Positions 50,676 through 58,643 of a stretch of 64,000 nucleotides of DNA are shown here, one piece after another. Below the pieces are notes generated by a model. It was not told the origin of the DNA and did no database searches. It saw nothing but the letters and a program-made list of their open reading frames with translations. Both the position numbers and the translations under genes were made by a program. Numbering within the stretch: the stretch's first letter is position 1; each line of letters opens with the position of its first letter. Origin of the DNA: JAGOTP01 sp964582475 (GTDB lineage Bacteria > Patescibacteriota > Patescibacteriia > 2-12-FULL-60-25); assembly GCA_964582475.1 (NCBI GenBank), contig CAZOQS010000004.1, positions 1 through 64,000 on the forward strand, written 5' to 3'.

Positions 50676-51353
50676 ATGGCTGGTGTCCTCTCTGTGGTCG
50701 CAACTCCGATCGGAAACCTCGAAGATATCACGCTTCGGGCGCTTCGTATCCTGAAAGAGGCGAGTGTGATCGCTTGCGAGGATACGCGAGTAACGGGGAT
50801 GCTGATGAAGCACTATGAAATCGACAAACCGTTCCTCGCGGTCCATCAGCACACCACGGATAGCGTTTTGCAGAAAATTATCGAGCGCATTCAGGCGGGA
50901 GAACGAGTCGCGTACGTGTCGGATGCGGGGACGCCGGGGGTGAATGATCCAGGCGGAAAGCTCGTCGCGCATGTGCTGGAGGCGGGTTGTGCGGTTGAAG
51001 TCATCCCGGGAGCTTCGGCGATGACCGCCGCGATCTCGGTCTGTGGCTTTCCGATGGAGCGTTTCCGCTATATCGGATTCATTCCCCACAAGAATGGCAA
51101 GCAGTCCCTTTTACGCTCAATCTCAGAAGATGAAGTTCCAAGCTTGTTCTTTGAATCAACACATCGCATCGTGAAGACGCTCGATCAGCTCAAAGCGAGT
51201 TATGGTGAATCCCGCCTAGTCTTTGTTGGACGTGAGCTCACGAAGAAGTTCGAAACCTTGTATCGCGGTACGCTCACCGAAGTGATTGCCGCCTTGCAAG
51301 CGAGTGACACCCGTGGTGAATTTGTGATTATTACAGCGCCCTCCAAGCTATGA
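50676..51353 (+). CDS. rsmI: 16S rRNA 2'-O-ribose C1402 methyltransferase RsmI
   Basis: 225 residues. Tetrapyrrole-methylase fold with VVATPIGNLEDITLRAL, CEDTRVTG, AYVSDAGTPGVNDPGG and PGASAMTAA. Methylates C1402 in the decoding centre. It is about 50 residues shorter than the usual enzyme, missing the C-terminal extension. Overlaps metG by 4 nt (ATGA). Confidence 0.94.
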   Translation: MAGVLSVVATPIGNLEDITLRALRILKEASVIACEDTRVTGMLMKHYEIDKPFLAVHQHTTDSVLQKIIERIQAGERVAYVSDAGTPGVNDPGGKLVAHVLEAGCAVEVIPGASAMTAAISVCGFPMERFRYIGFIPHKNGKQSLLRSISEDEVPSLFFESTHRIVKTLDQLKASYGESRLVFVGRELTKKFETLYRGTLTEVIAALQASDTRGEFVIITAPSKL

Positions 51354-52945
51354 CCTCCAAGCCAACGTTCTACATTACAACGACTCTTCCGTACGTAAAC
51401 GCTGAACCGCACATTGGATTCGCGCTTGAAATTGTCGAAGCCGACGCAGCGGCCCGTTTTCATGCATTGAAAGGAGAGGAGGTGGTTTTTAACACGGGCA
51501 CGGATGAGCATGGGATGAAGCTCTATCAGAAAGCCCAAGAGAAGGGGATGGAGACGCAGGCATACGTCGACGAATATGCGGCGAAGTTCCACTTGCTCAA
51601 AGACGCTCTGAATTTGAGTTATACAAATTTTATCCGAACAACGGATGCGCATCACAAAGCGGCGGCGCAAGAGTTTTGGATGCGCTGTTTGAACAATGGA
51701 GATATCTACAAGAAGCAGTATCAGATTAAATACTGTGTCGGCTGTGAACTTGAAAAAACAGAATCGGAACTCACAGACGGAAAATGTCCGATTCACCCCA
51801 CGTATACGCTCGAGCTGATTGATGAAGAAAATTATTTCTTCCGCTGGTCAAAGTATCAGCAACCGCTGTTGGATTTGTACGCAAAGGATCCACAATTTGT
51901 ACAACCTGCATTCCGTCTGAAAGAGATCACGAACTTCGTCGCGAGCGGACTGCAAGATTTTAGTATTTCACGCTTGAAGGCAAAGATGCCTTGGGGGGTG
52001 CAAGTTCCCAATGATCCTGACCACGTGATGTACGTCTGGTTTGATGCGCTTGTAAACTATATTTCAACCTTGGGCTGGCCAACGGATGAAGCGAATTTTG
52101 CGAAATGTTGGCCGGGGGAGCAGGTGTGTGGCAAAGATAATTTGCGTCAGCAATCTGCGATGTGGCAAGCGATGTTGATGTCTGCGAAGTTACCAACATC
52201 AAAGCGTATCTACGTGAACGGGTTCATCACGGTGAATGGCCAAAAGATGAGCAAGTCGATCGGAAACGTGATCGATCCAATCAAGCTGTGTGCGGAATAC
52301 GGAACAGAAACGGTCCGCTATTTCTTGCTCCGTGAAATTCCGTTTGGCGATGATGGTGACTTCTCGTATGAACGTTTACGCGAGCGTCATAACTCGGATT
52401 TGGGGAACACCTTCGGGAACTTAGTGAACCGAGCAATCGCGATGAGCCGAAAATATTTTGATGGTAAAGTGCCACTAGTGGATGTTGCTCAGGCTACAGC
52501 CTTCGCATCGACAACCTGGGGTGCGAACAACGGATTGAGCGAATTAAAAAAGCTGGTAGAAGAACGTTACGAATTGCATCGCTACGACCAAGCGTTGGAA
52601 GCGATCTGGAATGGCATCTCCGGGACGACGAGCTCAGGGCTTATCCAGGCAAACAAGTTTATCGAAGAAACACAGCCATTCAAGTTAGTGAAAACGGATG
52701 AAGCAGCCGTCGCGAACATTCTGTACTCATTGCTGGAAGCCTGCCGTTGGTATGCGTGGTTCGTGTATCCAGCGATGCCAGAGACCTCAAAGAAAATCTT
52801 TACGCAATTAGGGTTGAATGTTGAGCAGGAATTAGCGAAAGGCTGGGATGCGGCGCTCGTCTGGGGTGGATTGCAGTCAGGAGCAGCCCTGGGCGAACCA
52901 GTCCCACTTTTCCCTCGACTGGAGCAAACCGTCGAAGCAGCGTAA
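51350..52945 (+). CDS. metG: Methionyl-tRNA synthetase
   Basis: 531 residues. Class I signatures YVNAEPHIGFALE (HIGH) and KMSKSIGNV (KMSKS), the zinc knuckle CVGCELEKTESELTDGKCPIH with C-x2-C and a single later Cys, and the anticodon helix bundle (AIWNGISGTTSSGLIQANKF; NKFIEETQPFKL). The C-terminal dimerisation domain is absent. Probably co-transcribed with rsmI and the cvpA-like and tatD genes. Confidence 0.96.
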   Translation: MTSKPTFYITTTLPYVNAEPHIGFALEIVEADAAARFHALKGEEVVFNTGTDEHGMKLYQKAQEKGMETQAYVDEYAAKFHLLKDALNLSYTNFIRTTDAHHKAAAQEFWMRCLNNGDIYKKQYQIKYCVGCELEKTESELTDGKCPIHPTYTLELIDEENYFFRWSKYQQPLLDLYAKDPQFVQPAFRLKEITNFVASGLQDFSISRLKAKMPWGVQVPNDPDHVMYVWFDALVNYISTLGWPTDEANFAKCWPGEQVCGKDNLRQQSAMWQAMLMSAKLPTSKRIYVNGFITVNGQKMSKSIGNVIDPIKLCAEYGTETVRYFLLREIPFGDDGDFSYERLRERHNSDLGNTFGNLVNRAIAMSRKYFDGKVPLVDVAQATAFASTTWGANNGLSELKKLVEERYELHRYDQALEAIWNGISGTTSSGLIQANKFIEETQPFKLVKTDEAAVANILYSLLEACRWYAWFVYPAMPETSKKIFTQLGLNVEQELAKGWDAALVWGGLQSGAALGEPVPLFPRLEQTVEAA

Positions 52946-52956
52946 ACTGGCGACAT

Positions 52957-53451
52957 ATGGCCTTCAACATTGCCGATCTCGTTGCGATCGTCTTTTTGAT
53001 CGGCTTTCTCATCAACGGCTTCCGCCGCGGGTTTATTCTGACGTCCGGTCATTTGATTGGGATTCTTGCGGGCGTCTTGAGTGCGCGTTACTGGTCGCCG
53101 GCGCTCGCAGCACGTCTCTCTAACCTATCTACCTGGGGGATTCCACGCGGTTGGTTTTACGTGGCAGCGGCGATCATTATTTTCTTCCTGGTGGCTCGGA
53201 TCATTTTGGCAATCGCTGGACTCATCAATTCTGCCTTCAAGATCCTGACAATTATTCCGTTTTTGGAAACGGCTAACAAAATCGCCGGTGCGGTTCTCGG
53301 AATTGTCGTGGGCATCGCCTTTATTGGAGGCCTTGGGTATCTCGTGAGTACGTCACGTATCGACCCCATTGTTACCGGCCATTTTAACTCCTCCCTCATT
53401 GCCCGGTGGTCTCAGGAGACCCTGTTTGCTACGCTTCGGCCATGGCTTTAG
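52957..53451 (+). CDS. CvpA-family membrane protein
   Basis: 164 residues with four membrane segments. The N-terminal NIADLVAIVFLIGFLINGFRRGF and central FLVARIILAIAGL fit the CvpA (colicin V production) family. Role in envelope or biofilm in other bacteria. The 3' end overlaps the tatD start by 10 nt. Confidence 0.85.
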   Translation: MAFNIADLVAIVFLIGFLINGFRRGFILTSGHLIGILAGVLSARYWSPALAARLSNLSTWGIPRGWFYVAAAIIIFFLVARIILAIAGLINSAFKILTIIPFLETANKIAGAVLGIVVGIAFIGGLGYLVSTSRIDPIVTGHFNSSLIARWSQETLFATLRPWL

Positions 53452-54308
53452 TGAAACCGTGGCTCATCGATACACATTGTCATATAGACTTTCCTGGCTA
53501 CGCCGCTGACCGCGAGGCGGTGCTTCAGCGTCTGCAAGAGAAAAAGATCTATGGCATTACGATTGGAACCAGTCTGTCTGGAAGTGAACGCGCCGTCGCG
53601 TTTGCGGAACAGCACGAAGGGATTTGGGCGAGCGTTGGCTTGCACCCAGAGCATTTATCTTCAAGCTACCATGATCCAGAAGAGGGGGATGAGCCAGAAA
53701 CAGCCCTCGATGGAGCGCGCTTAGAACGGATTGCTGGATCTTCGCCCAAAGTGGTCGCGATTGGAGAAACGGGGATTGATTTGTATCGCATTGATGAAGA
53801 TCGATCACGAGAAGAGGCGCAACGTGCCCAAGAAGAGTCTTTTATCGTTCACATGAACGTCGCGGAGGCATTAGGGTTGCCGGTCGTGATTCATTGCCGC
53901 GAAGCGCTTGGACGTTTGGCTGAGATGATCGAAGAGCGCTTGAGGGCGGGGCGCGTCTTTTCAGGCGTCGTTCATTCGTTTACCGGCACGTGGGAAGAGG
54001 CGGATCGTTTGATAAAGCTCGGGTGTTATATCGCCCTGAATGGGATCGCAACCTTTCCTCCGAAAAAGACGGCGGATCCGGCGCGTTCGCTTGATCGGAC
54101 GATCACGCAGATTCCACTCGATCGGCTATTGCTCGAAACGGATTCGCCGTTCCTCGCGCCGACGCCGTATCGTGGAAAGCGGAATGAACCGTCTTGGGTA
54201 GAAGAGGTCGCAAAGTATGTTGCTGAAAAGCGCGAGGTGCCTCTGGAGGAGCTCGCACGCCTCACGACAGAGAATGCGTACCGGTTGTTTACGCGCCTGA
54301 ACGATTAG
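53442..54308 (+). CDS. tatD: TatD-family metal-dependent hydrolase
   Basis: 288 residues from ATG 53442. TIM-barrel metal ligands: DTHCHIDF at the N-terminus, GETGID (Glu), VIHCREA (His), VVHSFTGT (His), and ETDSPFLAP (Asp). TatD enzymes are 3'-5' DNases in repair and quality control. Two extra residues' worth of insertion around EEGDEPET lies in the surface loop after GLHPEH. Confidence 0.94.
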   Translation: MALVKPWLIDTHCHIDFPGYAADREAVLQRLQEKKIYGITIGTSLSGSERAVAFAEQHEGIWASVGLHPEHLSSSYHDPEEGDEPETALDGARLERIAGSSPKVVAIGETGIDLYRIDEDRSREEAQRAQEESFIVHMNVAEALGLPVVIHCREALGRLAEMIEERLRAGRVFSGVVHSFTGTWEEADRLIKLGCYIALNGIATFPPKKTADPARSLDRTITQIPLDRLLLETDSPFLAPTPYRGKRNEPSWVEEVAKYVAEKREVPLEELARLTTENAYRLFTRLND

Positions 54309-54309
54309 T

Positions 54310-54537
54310 ATGATGGAACCAAAGCCAGGCGAAACCTACCGACACTACAAACGAGGAGGAGAGTATAAAATCGTATGCGTTGCCGTTATTGAGGCAACAA
54401 AAGAACCGTGTGTCGTGTATGAAGCGTTGTATGAAAGTGCAGAACATCGCTTTTGGGTGCGGCCAGTGAGCGATTTTTGTGCGTCGGTTGAGAATGAGCG
54501 CGGAGACCTTGTTTCGAGATTTTCCCTTTCGTCCTGA
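54310..54537 (+). CDS. DUF1653 family protein
   Basis: 75 residues. The pattern GETYRHYKRGGEYKIVCVA ... VVYEAL ... FWVRPVSDF is that of DUF1653, small beta-rich proteins of unknown role, often annotated as KTR-type. One nt after the tatD stop. ATG at 54313 is equally possible. Confidence 0.85.
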   Translation: MMEPKPGETYRHYKRGGEYKIVCVAVIEATKEPCVVYEALYESAEHRFWVRPVSDFCASVENERGDLVSRFSLSS

Positions 54538-54539
54538 TC

Positions 54540-54560
54540 AAAAAAATGATGGACTCATCA
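54540..54560. terminator. Weak terminator between DUF1653 and cassette G
   Basis: Minus direction TGATG-AGTC-CATCA followed by TTTTTTT. A second hairpin CAGG..CCTG lies at about 54585-54610. Confidence 0.4.
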
Positions 54561-54630
54561 GTCATCGCTTCACGATGAGAGGGTGCAGGCCGCGAGTTGT
54601 GCGGACCTGATGAAGGAACACCCCTCCTTT

Positions 54631-55245
54631 CTACCTTCTCCGCAGCCTCCTTTCCTTGACCTCCGGCAAGTCCAACGGGTAATCCTCCCAGCGCCCGAGC
54701 GCGTCGTCGAACCGCATACACTCGTGCGGTTCGAGCGGCGAGACCTTCTGGAACAGGGTCGGTACCTCGAGCTTCACCTCCCCCGGCTGAGCGATCTGGT
54801 ACATGTGTCCGAAGGTGAGTGCCTCCGTGTACCCGATGTTCTGCCGAAGGGTGCGTTGCCTCGGACGTCGCCGACTTCCGCTGTCGTAGGACTCCGTCTC
54901 GACCACCTCCCAGCGCCGGTGCAGGAGGTCGCGCTTATCGAGGCACATGCACACCCGTCCGATCACTCGGACGTTGATGATGCCCTTGACGTAGCGCGGC
55001 TGCTGGCGAAGCAGCTCCGCATACGAGGGGAGGTCGCCCCCGTACTCGGTGTAGACGTAGCTCTCCGAATCGGGATCGGACACCTGCGCGAAGAGGGTGA
55101 CGAGCTCTTCGTAGGTCTTCGCCCGACCGACGACGCCACAGATCTCTCCGTAGCAACACTGGACCGTGTCGCCACAGCGACGGCCGGCGATCCAGAACTC
55201 CCGGTTGCTCATCCGAAACACATGGAGATCGGTTTCAGCGCTCAC
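54631..55245 (-). CDS. Hypothetical protein, GC-rich cassette G
   Basis: 204 residues from GTG 55245, or 228 from ATG 55317. No family recognised. Several Cys (CGDTVQCCYGEIC; RVCMCLDKRD), an Arg-rich stretch (GSRRRPRQRTLRQ), and a C-terminus rich in Arg. The TTGACA at 55336-55331 with a 17-nt spacer gives -10 TACTAC at 55313-55308, inside the first codons of the longer form. AAGG then lies 5 nt before the GTG at 55245, which I prefer. GC-rich codons start there too. Confidence 0.65.
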   Translation of the reverse strand: MSAETDLHVFRMSNREFWIAGRRCGDTVQCCYGEICGVVGRAKTYEELVTLFAQVSDPDSESYVYTEYGGDLPSYAELLRQQPRYVKGIINVRVIGRVCMCLDKRDLLHRRWEVVETESYDSGSRRRPRQRTLRQNIGYTEALTFGHMYQIAQPGEVKLEVPTLFQKVSPLEPHECMRFDDALGRWEDYPLDLPEVKERRLRRR

Positions 55246-55307
55246 GAAAACCTTAATCTTTCCGTCACTCGTAGTACCCGACGTGGGACTTGTTTGAGCG
55301 ACCGCCT

Positions 55308-55336
55308 GTAGTAACATCTTATATTATTTCTGTCAA
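55308..55336 (-). promoter_or_regulatory. Promoter of GC-rich cassette G
   Basis: Minus strand TTGACA (55336-55331), 17-nt spacer, TACTAC (55313-55308). An AGCAAAAAATA tract lies upstream (55368-55358), as in cassette A. Confidence 0.5.
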
Positions 55337-55406
55337 GTGAAGGTATACAATTAGCGTTATTTTTTGCTCAGTAAAAGGAAAAAACAGTTTAACGAGACTG
55401 TACAGT

Positions 55407-56303
55407 TTACTCTTTTTTGAGACCCCAGCGACCGTTTGTTTGTTCTAAAAAGCCTTCATGCGTGAGTCGCTCAAGCATCGCCTCTACCCATTTTGTATCC
55501 AGTTCAGGTCTAAAAGAGGGATCGATGCAGAACGCGATCGCATCAAAATTCAATTTTTTGGCTGATTCTTTCACGGCTTTTAGGATGCGTCCCCGATAGA
55601 TCCGATCGGGGTAAGGTTTTTCTAGGTGTTTCTTTTCATTCGCTTGCTTAATCGTCCGTTTCGGAACCTCCACGCCGCCCGCTAAAAAGAGCGGAGCGCT
55701 TTTGCAGTCTTTTCGTAGTGGACAGATCGCACACTGTGGTGACTTCGTACAAATGCTTGTCGCGAGGTCGAAAAGCGCTTGGGGGATATCAAAATGTCTT
55801 CCGCGTGCAGGAAGAAAATTCTTTGTCGCCGCACGGATGTGTTCATCATCCGTCAGCTGTGGGAAGGGGAGACCGAGAAAGACACGTCCAAGAACCCGTC
55901 GAATGTTGGTATCGATCGGGAGGGTCCGCTGTTGCAAGGAGAAGGCGGCCAGAGCCGCCGCCGTATACGGTCCAATCCCTTTCAAGAGAAGCCATTCTGC
56001 CTCGCTCTTCGGTTCTCCGTGCTGGACGACGTGTTGAGCGATCGAGCGGAGCATCAAGCCGCGTCGGTTGTAGCCCAAGCCGGACCAGGCTCGAATGACT
56101 TCATCTGTTTTCGCCGCCGCGAGTGCCTCCCAACTTGGGAATTTCTTTAGCCATTGGTGGTAGTACTCAATTACGCGCGAGACCTGCGTCTGCTGCAGCA
56201 TAACTTCACTCACTAAAATCGAATACGCCTCACGTGTGTGGCGCCAGGGAAGATCGCGACCTTCTTTTTTATACCAAGCTAGCAGTTTTTGAGCGGGAGT
56301 CAT
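55407..56303 (-). CDS. mutY: A/G-specific adenine glycosylase MutY
   Basis: 298 residues. HhH-GPD fold with catalytic Glu in SEVMLQQTQV, the hairpin LKGIGPYTAAA, catalytic Asp in PIDTNIRR, and a 4Fe-4S cluster motif C-x5-C-x2-C-x5-C (first spacer one residue short of the usual six). The NUDIX-like 8-oxoG recognition domain is lacking; the C-terminus instead is a short winged-helix-like segment (VEAMLERLTHEGFLEQTNGR). Removes A opposite 8-oxoG. Follows the 56303 gene directly. Confidence 0.92.
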   Translation of the reverse strand: MTPAQKLLAWYKKEGRDLPWRHTREAYSILVSEVMLQQTQVSRVIEYYHQWLKKFPSWEALAAAKTDEVIRAWSGLGYNRRGLMLRSIAQHVVQHGEPKSEAEWLLLKGIGPYTAAALAAFSLQQRTLPIDTNIRRVLGRVFLGLPFPQLTDDEHIRAATKNFLPARGRHFDIPQALFDLATSICTKSPQCAICPLRKDCKSAPLFLAGGVEVPKRTIKQANEKKHLEKPYPDRIYRGRILKAVKESAKKLNFDAIAFCIDPSFRPELDTKWVEAMLERLTHEGFLEQTNGRWGLKKE

Positions 56304-56998
56304 TACTCAGCAGCAAACAACAAGGTCGAGAGACTGTCTAGGATCCGTTCTTGTGTCATCGTGCCGGTGACTTTGCTCCAGATGAGATGGGTTGGGACGC
56401 CGCGACGTTGGGTCTGAAGGACAAAAACGGTTGAGCCATCGGTAGAAACGCCACGTGTTCCGGTGATAAGGGTTTGGTTCAGTCGGTAGTAGATCGTTTC
56501 GGTATTGGTCAAAAAGCGCGTGAGTTCTTCTGCGCGTGTTTTGTCGTAACGCGAAATGGAGAGCCAGGCATTTGGATATCTATCAGATTGCGTGATCACC
56601 GACTGAATGAGCGTGTCGCTGCTCGTGCTGGCGGTAAAGGCAGGAGTCCGAACAGAAATCCCAAGGGCGAAGGCAATCGTTTGGGGCCATCGCTTCGCCT
56701 GTGCTGAGCTCACGAGAGGAATCGCGCGTTCGAGAGCCGCTTGTTCTTGCGTAACAGCATTTAGGAGTTCACGCGTTGCAGAGGCGTTACGGACAGCTGC
56801 GGCAACCGTTTTATTCGCCTCTTGAATCAGTCGTTCATGTTCCTGTTGCAGCTGAGAAATGCGCGCCTCTTCGGATTGAAGTTTTTGTTCTAATCCGTCC
56901 CGTTCTTCTTTTGCATTCAATAAGACGCTGCCGATCCCGAGACTGGCAGCCAGTGCACCGAGCAGAATCCAGACCAAGATCGCAAATGAGCGGCGCAT
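56303..56998 (-). CDS. Membrane-anchored coiled-coil hypothetical protein
   Basis: 231 residues. An N-terminal membrane segment (AILVWILLGALAASLGIGSV), a coiled coil (about 30-70, LEQKLQSEEARISQLQQEHE), then an extracytoplasmic domain. No family recognised. The stop shares a base with the mutY start, so the two are translationally linked. Confidence 0.72.
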   Translation of the reverse strand: MRRSFAILVWILLGALAASLGIGSVLLNAKEERDGLEQKLQSEEARISQLQQEHERLIQEANKTVAAAVRNASATRELLNAVTQEQAALERAIPLVSSAQAKRWPQTIAFALGISVRTPAFTASTSSDTLIQSVITQSDRYPNAWLSISRYDKTRAEELTRFLTNTETIYYRLNQTLITGTRGVSTDGSTVFVLQTQRRGVPTHLIWSKVTGTMTQERILDSLSTLLFAAE

Positions 56999-57050
56999 AC
57001 CCGGAAGAGTTTACTCCCCGAATGAGAAAAGCGGTAGCGTGTCGCTGGGG

Positions 57051-57623
57051 TTAGAGGTCGGACAAGAAGGCTCGAAGACGTTCTTTTGAAGCTGGATCAT
57101 ACTGCAGGCGAAGCAATGCGAGCGAGACCTCTGCGCGTCGTAGATTTTTTGTGAGACAAAGCTGCACGGCTTCCTCGAGGGAAAGAGGGAGAAGGCTGAT
57201 CTCTTCCGTTGGGTCGTGGGTCTCGGAAGGGGTGGATGCGAGTGTCAGACCCTTGGCAAGATAGATCGACTGACGAAAACGAATCAGTCCGCCGTACTCG
57301 ACAGTCTCCCAGGGGAGAAGCGTTGTCGCTTCGTAGCCTGTTTCTTCGCGTAGCTCACGTCGAGCGGCTGCCTCGTGATCTTCGCCCGGATCGACTCGTC
57401 CGCCCGGCGCATCGATAAACGTGTCTGTTCGACCAAGTTGTTTTTCTTGAGTCAGGAGAACCGTTTTTGCATCAAGGAAACCGATGACAGCGACGGTATC
57501 GGGACGAACGCAGCGCTCAAAGGTGACGGTTTCACCGGTAGAGAGAGGCTGTTCCCATTGGTAGATCGTGAGGAGCGGACCTTGATAGCGTGGAGGAAGT
57601 TCGTTCAGAGAAAGGGGGTTCAT
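57051..57623 (-). CDS. NUDIX hydrolase (ADP-ribose pyrophosphatase-like)
   Basis: 190 residues from ATG 57623 (MNPLSLNEL). The full NUDIX box GGRVDPGEDHEAAARREL continued by REETGY is intact, preceded by RPDTVAVIGFLDAKTVLL. Resembles ADP-ribose or nucleoside-diphosphate-sugar pyrophosphatases. Divergent from the secreted protein gene at 57672. Confidence 0.9.
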   Translation of the reverse strand: MNPLSLNELPPRYQGPLLTIYQWEQPLSTGETVTFERCVRPDTVAVIGFLDAKTVLLTQEKQLGRTDTFIDAPGGRVDPGEDHEAAARRELREETGYEATTLLPWETVEYGGLIRFRQSIYLAKGLTLASTPSETHDPTEEISLLPLSLEEAVQLCLTKNLRRAEVSLALLRLQYDPASKERLRAFLSDL

Positions 57624-57656
57624 AGGAAACGCGTCCCTCAGTATACGTCTGTTTGG

Positions 57657-57662
57657 TATACT
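57657..57662 (+). promoter_or_regulatory. Extended -10 promoter of 57672 gene
   Basis: TG-G-TATACT (TG at 57654-57655), 9 nt before the ATG; same GGTATACTCCT as at 21199. Confidence 0.6.
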
Positions 57663-57671
57663 CCTGTCCAT

Positions 57672-58607
57672 ATGCTTTTGCTCCTCTCTGTCATCCTTCT
57701 TACTCTTTCAACGCTTGTTGTTGGTATGCCACCTATGACAGACTCGCAGCTTCCTTCAGAATCGTATGCGCTGTCAGAGCCTGTAACGGCAGGTGATGAT
57801 GCATTATCTCAAGCGATGATCTCAACGCCCACTCAACAAATACTCGAACCGCTTCCTATTACGCGAGAGGCCTACGAAGCAGCATTGAACCAGCCAGCCG
57901 CGACCTATCTCGGAGAAGGAGCGAGCACCACGTCTCAGGGGGTCGCGATTCATTGGGAAAAGTATGATGACTTCTTTCCTTACATCGTCTTGGGAATCGC
58001 TCTGCCTGAGCTCCCGGGTCTTGATCGTTTAAGGCAGGAGGGGGCGTTTGATCGTCGAGCCTATCTCACGGTTTCGCGTGTGTTGGATCGGGCTGGTAAA
58101 GATGTCTATGACGGAGAAAGCTCCTTTGAAAAAGCTCCATTTAACGGAATTAATCTCCAATCGATTGAAGAGCTCCCGGGCTATCTTGAAGGCTCTCGCG
58201 AGATCCATGTGATCGATGACGTCAAAGAGGCGGATATTCGTTCGGTGGAAGGGGCGATTGTTCTTGAGCTGCCAGTGAATATTCAAGCGCTTGAGTTTGC
58301 TCCAACGGAGCTCGGCAACGAGGAAAAGAAAACGGTTGGCGGAGCGGCTTCGCTGACGTCCATCGATGAGACGAGTTATGCGTTTGACTACATGGGAAAA
58401 GGAAAGAACTTCATTAAGTTCATTGGATATGACGCAGAAGGAAAGACCGTCCCAGTCATTATGCAAACAGCGGAGGTGGAGGACTCAACGGAAGTACCAA
58501 CAAGAATAGATGTAGGCTTTGAGACACCCGTAGCAAAGATTAAGCTCTTCATTGCGGACGAGGTGTTTATCAAAACAGTTCCATTTACGTTGAGAACGGG
58601 GAGATAA
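57672..58607 (+). CDS. Secreted hypothetical protein
   Basis: 311 residues from ATG 57672. An N-terminal signal peptide or anchor (LLLLSVILLTLSTLVVGM), then a low-complexity linker and a beta-rich domain with FIKFIGYDAEGKTVPVIMQT and KIKLFIADEVFIKTVPFTL. No family recognised. The long in-frame extension upstream to 57375 is antisense to the NUDIX gene and spurious. Confidence 0.75.
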   Translation: MLLLLSVILLTLSTLVVGMPPMTDSQLPSESYALSEPVTAGDDALSQAMISTPTQQILEPLPITREAYEAALNQPAATYLGEGASTTSQGVAIHWEKYDDFFPYIVLGIALPELPGLDRLRQEGAFDRRAYLTVSRVLDRAGKDVYDGESSFEKAPFNGINLQSIEELPGYLEGSREIHVIDDVKEADIRSVEGAIVLELPVNIQALEFAPTELGNEEKKTVGGAASLTSIDETSYAFDYMGKGKNFIKFIGYDAEGKTVPVIMQTAEVEDSTEVPTRIDVGFETPVAKIKLFIADEVFIKTVPFTLRTGR

Positions 58608-58643
58608 GGAATCGTTTCGGATGTGTTATTATGGGAGTGATTT

